9,936 nucleotides of DNA from the NCBI GenBank assembly GCA_937860175.1, contig CALMBJ010000237.1, positions 1-9,936 of the forward strand, given 5' to 3'. This stretch comes from an uncultured Actinomycetes bacterium (GTDB lineage: Bacteria; Actinomycetota; Actinomycetes; Nanopelagicales; Nanopelagicaceae). This document shows, piece after piece, positions 5,959 through 9,936 of this stretch (its first letter is position 1; the number at the start of each line of letters is the position of its first letter). The notes below the pieces were generated by a model. The model did no database searches. It was not told the DNA's origin and saw only the letters and a list, made by a program, of their open reading frames with translations. A program made the position numbers and the translations under genes.

Positions 5959-7023
5959 TTGCGTGCCCAGCTCCCAGATTTTCCATGGGATGCGTTAGCG
6001 CCGTACGGTGAAAAGGCTCGTTCACATCCACAAGGGATCATCGACCTGTCACAAGGAACCCCTGTAGATCCAACCCCTGAATTTATTCAGAAAGCTTTGC
6101 GCGATGCATCTAACTCTCCAAGTTACCCAGTCACCGCTGGTACCGCAGAACTTCGCGCAGCGATAAAGAAGTGGGCGATTGAACGATTAGGCGCAACTGG
6201 TGATTTTGATGTCCTGCCTTTAATCGGGTCCAAGGAGTTAGTTGCTTGGCTTCCAACCTATCTTGAATCAACTTCGGTGTTAATTCCTGAAATTGCTTAT
6301 CCGACTTATCACGTTGGAGCGGTGCTAGCGGGTGCGGATTCTGTTCCCGTTGCAATTGATGCAGCGCATTGGCCAGCAGCGGATTTAGCATGGTTGAACT
6401 CTCCTTCTAATCCAACTGGAAGAGTACATAGCGTTGAAGAGGTAAAGAGTTGCATTCAATGGTCTCGTGAGAATAAATCAGTTTTGATCTCCGATGAGTG
6501 TTATCTCGAGTTTGATCAAACCGCTCACTCTGTATCTGTCTTGTCGCAAACGGGTGGAGACAACACAAATATTCTTGCGGTGCACTCACTATCAAAGCGT
6601 TCTTCAATGGCTGGATATCGCGCCGCCTTTTTAGTCGGAGACTCTGCTCTTATCGCTCGAATTCGTGAGATTAGAAAGCATGGAGGAATGATGGTTCCTC
6701 TGCCAGTTCAAAAGGCGATGACCGTTGCACTTGCAGATGATGATCATGTTGCGCAGCAACGCGCTCGCTATAACGCCCGCAAAGATGCGATGCGTCCAGC
6801 CCTTGCAGCTGCCGGCTTTACAGTTGAATTTAGTGATTCTGGTTTGTATCTATGGTGCACACGTAATGAAGATGCCTGGACAAGTGTTGCCTGGCTTGCC
6901 GAGCGTGGAATTCTGGCTACACCAGGAAGCTTCTATGGCTCACTCGGCGCTAATCACATTCGCATTGCCATGACAGCCTCTGATGCACAGATCGCAGATG
7001 CTGTTCAACGTTTGAAGGCATAA
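5959..7023 (+). CDS. dapC: Succinyldiaminopimelate transaminase (DapC-type, fold-type I PLP enzyme)
   Basis: A 354-residue PLP aminotransferase. DapC transfers an amino group from glutamate to N-succinyl-2-amino-6-oxopimelate in the lysine/diaminopimelate pathway, which also feeds peptidoglycan. SPSNPTGRV holds N151-G154, the NPTG loop. HSLSKRSSMAGYR contains the Schiff-base lysine K213, and the Arg in MAGYR is the usual phosphate contact. The N-terminus LPDFPWDALAPYGEKA-RSHPQGIIDLS-GTPVDPTPE is characteristic of actinobacterial DapC, and position directly after fdxA is the conserved actinobacterial arrangement. The start is the rare TTG at 5959: the nearby GTG at 5963 is out of frame, and the family N-terminus begins right here. 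The ribosome site is weak (purine run AAAGAGCGAG, 5942-5951), so translation probably depends on readthrough from fdxA. Confidence 0.9.
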   Translation: MRAQLPDFPWDALAPYGEKARSHPQGIIDLSQGTPVDPTPEFIQKALRDASNSPSYPVTAGTAELRAAIKKWAIERLGATGDFDVLPLIGSKELVAWLPTYLESTSVLIPEIAYPTYHVGAVLAGADSVPVAIDAAHWPAADLAWLNSPSNPTGRVHSVEEVKSCIQWSRENKSVLISDECYLEFDQTAHSVSVLSQTGGDNTNILAVHSLSKRSSMAGYRAAFLVGDSALIARIREIRKHGGMMVPLPVQKAMTVALADDDHVAQQRARYNARKDAMRPALAAAGFTVEFSDSGLYLWCTRNEDAWTSVAWLAERGILATPGSFYGSLGANHIRIAMTASDAQIADAVQRLKA

Positions 7024-7025
7024 AA

Positions 7026-7988
7026 GTGGCGGTAGCAATTCTTTTAGTTGGTGGCTTTGGCACCCGCCTAATGCCATTAACCCGCAATACTCCAAAACCC
7101 ATGCTTACAGTTGCAGGTTTACCAGTTACCGAACATCAGTTAATGATGGCGAAAAAAGCTGGAATAACCCAGGTTGTTTTAGCAACTTCATACCTTTCAG
7201 ATGTTTTCACTCCCTACTTTGGAGATGGATCACAGTGGGGGATGAGCATTAAATATGCTGTTGAGAAAGAGCCTTTAGGTACTGGTGGCGCGATTCGCAA
7301 TGCTGCACAACTACTTGATACCCAAGAGTCGGTAGTAATTCTCAATGGCGATGTTTTGAGTTCACATGACTTAACGGAACAGATTCGCCAACATGAAGCA
7401 CATGATGCCGATGTGACCTTGCACTTAACTCAGGTTCAAGATGCTCGTGCATTTGGCTGTGTTCCAACCGATTCTGATGGCAGAGTTACAGCGTTTCTTG
7501 AGAAAATGGAAAACCCAGTCACCAATCAAATCAATGCAGGATGTTATGTATTTAATCCACGAGTTATTTCATCAATTCCATTAGACACTGTGGTTTCTGT
7601 TGAACGTGAAACCTTTCCTACGTTAGTCAGCAATGGTGCAAAGGTTTTTGGTTATTTAGAAAATGCCTATTGGCTGGATATCGGAACGCCAAAAGCGTTG
7701 CTCAAGGCATCTACAGATATTGTTCTTCGTAGCGGCCCTGGTTTAGTCATGCCAGGTGCCAGCGTTGATTCCACAGCTGTGATCACAGGTGGAAGCTGCA
7801 TTGGTCGCGGAAGTTCAGTGGCAGCCGGTGCACGGATCGATGGCTCGATTATTGAGGCAGGAGCGGTGATTGGCAGCGATGCGGTCATCAGCAACTCATT
7901 TGTGGCGGCAGGGGCATCGGTGGCAAATGAGGCGAAAATAGGCTCATCTTTTGTCACAAAGGGCGAAATTCTTCCGATTCCTCAGTAG
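7026..7988 (+). CDS. Sugar-1-phosphate nucleotidyltransferase with C-terminal hexapeptide beta-helix
   Basis: A 320-residue cytosolic enzyme that makes an NDP-sugar from NTP and a sugar-1-phosphate. The nucleotide-binding loop is GGFGTRLMPLTRNTPKPM at 9-26, followed by EKEPLGTGGAI at 80-90, NGDV at 107-110 (metal Asp), then EKMENP, INAGCYVF and YWLDIGTP. From about residue 240 the sequence changes to hexapeptide repeats (such as V-DSTAVI, GAVIGSDAVI, GASVANEAKI), a left-handed beta-helix for oligomerisation. Build and position two genes before a GT2 enzyme and next to whiB resemble the actinobacterial ManB/CpsB group annotated as mannose-1-phosphate guanylyltransferase, but the sugar and nucleotide cannot be decided from sequence alone, so no symbol is given. 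The start is GTG, with GAAGG at 7014-7018 and a 2-bp gap from dapC. Confidence 0.88.
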   Translation: MAVAILLVGGFGTRLMPLTRNTPKPMLTVAGLPVTEHQLMMAKKAGITQVVLATSYLSDVFTPYFGDGSQWGMSIKYAVEKEPLGTGGAIRNAAQLLDTQESVVILNGDVLSSHDLTEQIRQHEAHDADVTLHLTQVQDARAFGCVPTDSDGRVTAFLEKMENPVTNQINAGCYVFNPRVISSIPLDTVVSVERETFPTLVSNGAKVFGYLENAYWLDIGTPKALLKASTDIVLRSGPGLVMPGASVDSTAVITGGSCIGRGSSVAAGARIDGSIIEAGAVIGSDAVISNSFVAAGASVANEAKIGSSFVTKGEILPIPQ

Positions 7989-8015
7989 TTCAGGCGTAAA
8001 TTCCATTTCTCGGGC

Positions 8016-8044
8016 TTGACATGAGGGAGTTACAAGCGTGTAAT
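8016..8044 (+). promoter_or_regulatory. Near-consensus housekeeping promoter of whiB
   Basis: TTGACA at 8016-8021 is followed by a 17-bp spacer and TGTAAT at 8039-8044 (one base off TATAAT). It is the strongest promoter I see in the window and predicts a start near 8051 and a leader of about 60 bases before the whiB ATG. The dyad TTACA-AGCG-TGTAA (8030-8043) lies across the -10 element, a position where a bound protein would block RNA polymerase. Confidence 0.65.
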
Positions 8045-8109
8045 TCACTCTTAAGAAAGTCTTTTCCAAGAGGGATGAGACAAGATCTAGCTAATGGAGC
8101 ATCGACGTT

Positions 8110-8409
8110 ATGCCGATTCAACCCGCAGCCCAGAACTCCCCAATCCCCACTTCAGGTCCAACAATCACTCTCGCATCTGGCGAAAACATGGAGCTTTCAT
8201 GGCAGGAGCGCGCTCTGTGTGCGCAAACTGATCCAGAGGCCTTCTTCCCAGAAAAGGGTGGCTCAACTCGCGAAGCAAAGCGCGTATGTCTTTCATGCGA
8301 TGTTCGTTCAGAGTGTCTTGAGTACGCACTAGCCCATGATGAGCGCTTCGGAATTTGGGGCGGCCTCTCAGAGCGTGAGCGTCGTCGCCTAAAGCGTCGT
8401 ACTGCGTAA
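8110..8409 (+). CDS. whiB: WhiB-family iron-sulfur transcriptional regulator (WhiB/WhiB2/WhmD type)
   Basis: A 99-residue [4Fe-4S] protein found only in actinobacteria and their phages. The cluster ligands are C37, C60, C63 and C69 (C-x22-C-x2-C-x5-C). FGIWGGLSERERRRLKRR at 80-97 contains the G(I)WGG turn and the basic DNA-contacting tail. WQERALCAQTDPEAFFPEKG is nearly identical to what I know of Streptomyces WhiB and mycobacterial WhiB2/WhmD, which bind the sigma factor HrdB/SigA and, with WhiA, control septation and division genes. The ATG at 8110 has GGAG at 8096-8099; this gives a 26-residue low-complexity head rich in Pro, Ala, Ser and Thr. A second ATG at 8188 (M27) would give a core-only protein of 73 residues, shorter than usual. 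Sugar nucleotidyltransferase-whiB linkage is also seen near mycobacterial whiB2. Confidence 0.95.
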   Translation: MPIQPAAQNSPIPTSGPTITLASGENMELSWQERALCAQTDPEAFFPEKGGSTREAKRVCLSCDVRSECLEYALAHDERFGIWGGLSERERRRLKRRTA

Positions 8410-8412
8410 GGT

Positions 8413-8437
8413 TCACATTTCTCTAACGAGAAAGTGA
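8413..8437 (+). promoter_or_regulatory. Hairpin between whiB and the glycosyltransferase gene, covering its ribosome site
   Basis: TCAC (8413-8416), a bulged A, and TTTCTC (8418-8423) pair with GAGAAA (8428-8433) and GTGA (8434-8437) around the loop TAAC, giving ten base pairs. The right arm contains AAAGTGAG (8431-8438), the only purine-rich ribosome site before the ATG at 8447. There is no T-run after it, so it looks more like translation control or an mRNA-stability element than a terminator. Confidence 0.5.
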
Positions 8438-8446
8438 GTTATACCT

Positions 8447-9936
8447 ATGGCTTCCCAAGCCGCAGTCGATAAGCATCGTGTAACCGCTGTTCTTGTTTCC
8501 CACAATGGAGCGGTGTGGTTACCCGAAGTTGTTGCAGCGCTAACCTCTCAAACGCGACCAATCGATTTAATCACCGCTGTCGATACCGGCTCGCAGGATG
8601 CATCTACAAAACTTTTAAAGTCTGCTCGAATCCCATTTGTTTCTGCAGATGTAGAAACAGGTTTTGGCCAAGCGGTTTCATTAGCTGTCAGTAAGTTGCC
8701 AAATGCAGTTGAGCATGAATGGATCTGGTTGATCCACGATGATTGTGCTCCTGCTCCAACTGCGCTCGCTGAGTTGTTAAGTGCGATTGATGATCGACCA
8801 CAAGTTGTAATGGTTGGGCCAAAGTTATTGGGCTGGCATGACAGAACACATTTGCTTGAAGCTGGAGTTAGCATCGCCGGAAATGGTGCACGTTGGACCG
8901 GCCTTGAGCCGTTGGAGTATGACCAAGGCCAACATGACGGTAACCACGATGTTTTAGCTGTTAGTACTGCAGGAGCGCTAATTCGACGTGATGTTTTTGA
9001 AGAGCTTGGCGGGCTAGATCCCAATCTGACTCTCTTTAGAGATGATGTGGATTTTGGATGGCGTGCACGCGCAGCTGGTCATTCAGTTCTGGTTGCAACA
9101 GCTGCGGTTGCCTTTCACGCCCAAGCCTCTGCAACAGAGCGTCGCATAGTTGAAGTCGATGGTGCATTTCTTCACAGACCCTTGCTTCTAGATCGACGCA
9201 ACGCTGCTTATGTTTTGCTGGCGAACTCTTCTTGGTGGATTCTGCCCTGGATCGCTCTTCAACTTTTCGGAACGGCGGTTGCACGAGCTATTGGCTACTT
9301 ATTAGCAAAACTTCCAGGCTATGCCGCAGATGAAATTCTGGCCGTTGGCGCGGTAATCGTCAGGCCCGGTTCGATTATTGCTGCGCGAAAGCTGCGCAAG
9401 AAACAGAGATTTGTTTCAGCACGAGTTGTTGCAGAGTTTATTCCACCACGTTGGTCTCAGATTCGCCTGGCATCTGAAGGTTTTGTTGATCAATTACGTG
9501 CCAAAATATTTCCTGAAGATAATCAAGTACTGACCTCTTCAGTTTTGGATGCAAATGAAGATGAGGATTTGTTAACTCCGGTAAACACCAATAACTGGTT
9601 AAGCTTTTTCAAGCGTCCAGAGGTAATCGGATTCTCATTAATCATCTTGATTACCGTGCTCTTTTCACGAAACCGATTCGGTGCACTTGTCGGGGGAGCC
9701 CTTCCTATCTCGCCAGCTGGTGCAACGGATTTATGGCGCACATACTTTGAATCGTGGCACCAAGTAGGTATGGGCTCATCTATTGCTACCCCTACCTGGG
9801 TTGCAATAACTGCAACAGCGTCAGTGTTTTTCTTGGGCAAGGTTCAATTACTGATTACAACTTTCTTTTTGGTGGCACCAGTTCTAATGATGCTTACCGC
9901 ATCAAAGTTACTCAAGCGCCTGACTTCAAACTCATG
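8447..9936 (+). CDS. GT2 family glycosyltransferase with membrane C-terminal region (3' end outside window)
   Basis: The frame is open from ATG 8447 to the window edge (496 codons, no stop); a TGA at 8435-8437 closes it upstream. Residues 11-230 form a GT-A catalytic domain: VTAVLVSHNG at 12-21, VDTGSQDAS at 45-53 for the nucleotide, HDD at 97-99 as the DxD-like metal site, and FRDDVDFGWRARAAG at 197-211 with the likely catalytic Asp. A hydrophobic segment follows at 262-288, then a soluble stretch, a membrane helix near 391-407 and further helices at 450-485. This matches the very large actinobacterial GT2 membrane proteins found after whiB/manB-type genes, presumed to act at the inner membrane on cell-envelope glycans. 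Acceptor and donor are unknown. It is probably co-transcribed with whiB (37-bp gap). Confidence 0.88.
   Translation, partial: MASQAAVDKHRVTAVLVSHNGAVWLPEVVAALTSQTRPIDLITAVDTGSQDASTKLLKSARIPFVSADVETGFGQAVSLAVSKLPNAVEHEWIWLIHDDCAPAPTALAELLSAIDDRPQVVMVGPKLLGWHDRTHLLEAGVSIAGNGARWTGLEPLEYDQGQHDGNHDVLAVSTAGALIRRDVFEELGGLDPNLTLFRDDVDFGWRARAAGHSVLVATAAVAFHAQASATERRIVEVDGAFLHRPLLLDRRNAAYVLLANSSWWILPWIALQLFGTAVARAIGYLLAKLPGYAADEILAVGAVIVRPGSIIAARKLRKKQRFVSARVVAEFIPPRWSQIRLASEGFVDQLRAKIFPEDNQVLTSSVLDANEDEDLLTPVNTNNWLSFFKRPEVIGFSLIILITVLFSRNRFGALVGGALPISPAGATDLWRTYFESWHQVGMGSSIATPTWVAITATASVFFLGKVQLLITTFFLVAPVLMMLTASKLLKRLTSNS

Noticed and set aside
7989..8109. Rho-independent terminator after the nucleotidyltransferase
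   Set aside because: No GC-rich stem followed by a T-run is present; the only clear symmetry (8030-8043) lies on the whiB promoter.
8021..8332. A 103-codon plus-strand frame overlapping whiB
   Set aside because: It is an alternate frame of the whiB region with no domain pattern, and its ATG falls in the whiB promoter. WhiB, with all four cysteines, is clearly the real frame.
8548..9840. Minus-strand frames opposite the glycosyltransferase gene
   Set aside because: The plus strand carries a continuous GT2 protein over the whole stretch with catalytic motifs; the minus frames are low-complexity shadows without ribosome sites.
38..9936. Defence system, prophage, CRISPR array or biosynthetic cluster
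   Set aside because: All thirteen genes have housekeeping or widespread actinobacterial identities; no repeats with spacers, integrase, transposase, toxin-antitoxin pair or nuclease-effector signatures were seen.

Overview
The window reads as chromosomal DNA from a streamlined, moderate-to-low-GC actinobacterium. A WhiB-family iron-sulfur regulator, the mycothiol deacetylase MshB, an FdxA/DapC pair and a very large GT2-type membrane glycosyltransferase are actinobacterial hallmarks. The base composition is well below that of Streptomyces or Mycobacterium (roughly mid-40s % GC by eye). Intergenic space is extremely small: genes overlap by 1-4 bases or lie 2-3 bases apart, and the longest gaps are about 110-120 bases. 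This fits a free-living streamlined lineage such as the freshwater Nanopelagicales (acI), but the assignment is inference. The first 37 bases are not biological. They are a Nextera (Tn5) sequencing adapter, so the true sequence begins at base 38 and the contig end is a library or assembly artefact.

Layout. (a) 38-807, plus strand: the 3' end of a PHP-domain phosphoesterase gene, overlapped GTGA-style by a MarC-family membrane protein gene. (b) 804-2774, minus strand: a TetR-type regulator followed by a DEAD-box RNA helicase, convergent with marC with interlocking stop codons. (c) 2805-3982, plus strand: mshB and a small four-helix membrane protein (DUF6113-like), divergent from tetR across only 30 bp. 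(d) 3979-5522, minus strand: a small stand-alone SH3-like protein and a cysteinyl-tRNA synthetase, translationally coupled and again convergent with interlocking stops. (e) 5635-7988, plus strand: 7Fe ferredoxin fdxA, dapC and a sugar nucleotidyltransferase with a left-handed beta-helix tail, separated by 2-3 bp and so almost certainly one operon. (f) 8110-9936, plus strand: whiB, with a near-consensus promoter overlapped by a dyad, then a GT2 glycosyltransferase that runs off the end of the window.

How the genes fit together. MshB makes the amino-sugar precursor to which cysteine is ligated in mycothiol synthesis, and a CysRS-family enzyme (the family from which MshC evolved) lies just downstream on the opposite strand. 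FdxA carries low-potential electrons and DapC makes lysine/diaminopimelate for peptidoglycan. The nucleotidyltransferase and glycosyltransferase point to activated-sugar supply for the cell envelope, and WhiB is the likely redox-linked developmental or division regulator. I found no mobile element, CRISPR array, tRNA, rRNA or defence system, and no convincing wholly new system. The most unusual points are the stand-alone SH3-like domain that looks like the remnant of a GNAT acetyltransferase, the CysRS gene in the mycothiol neighbourhood, several probable leaderless starts, and small symmetric elements in the three regulatory gaps.
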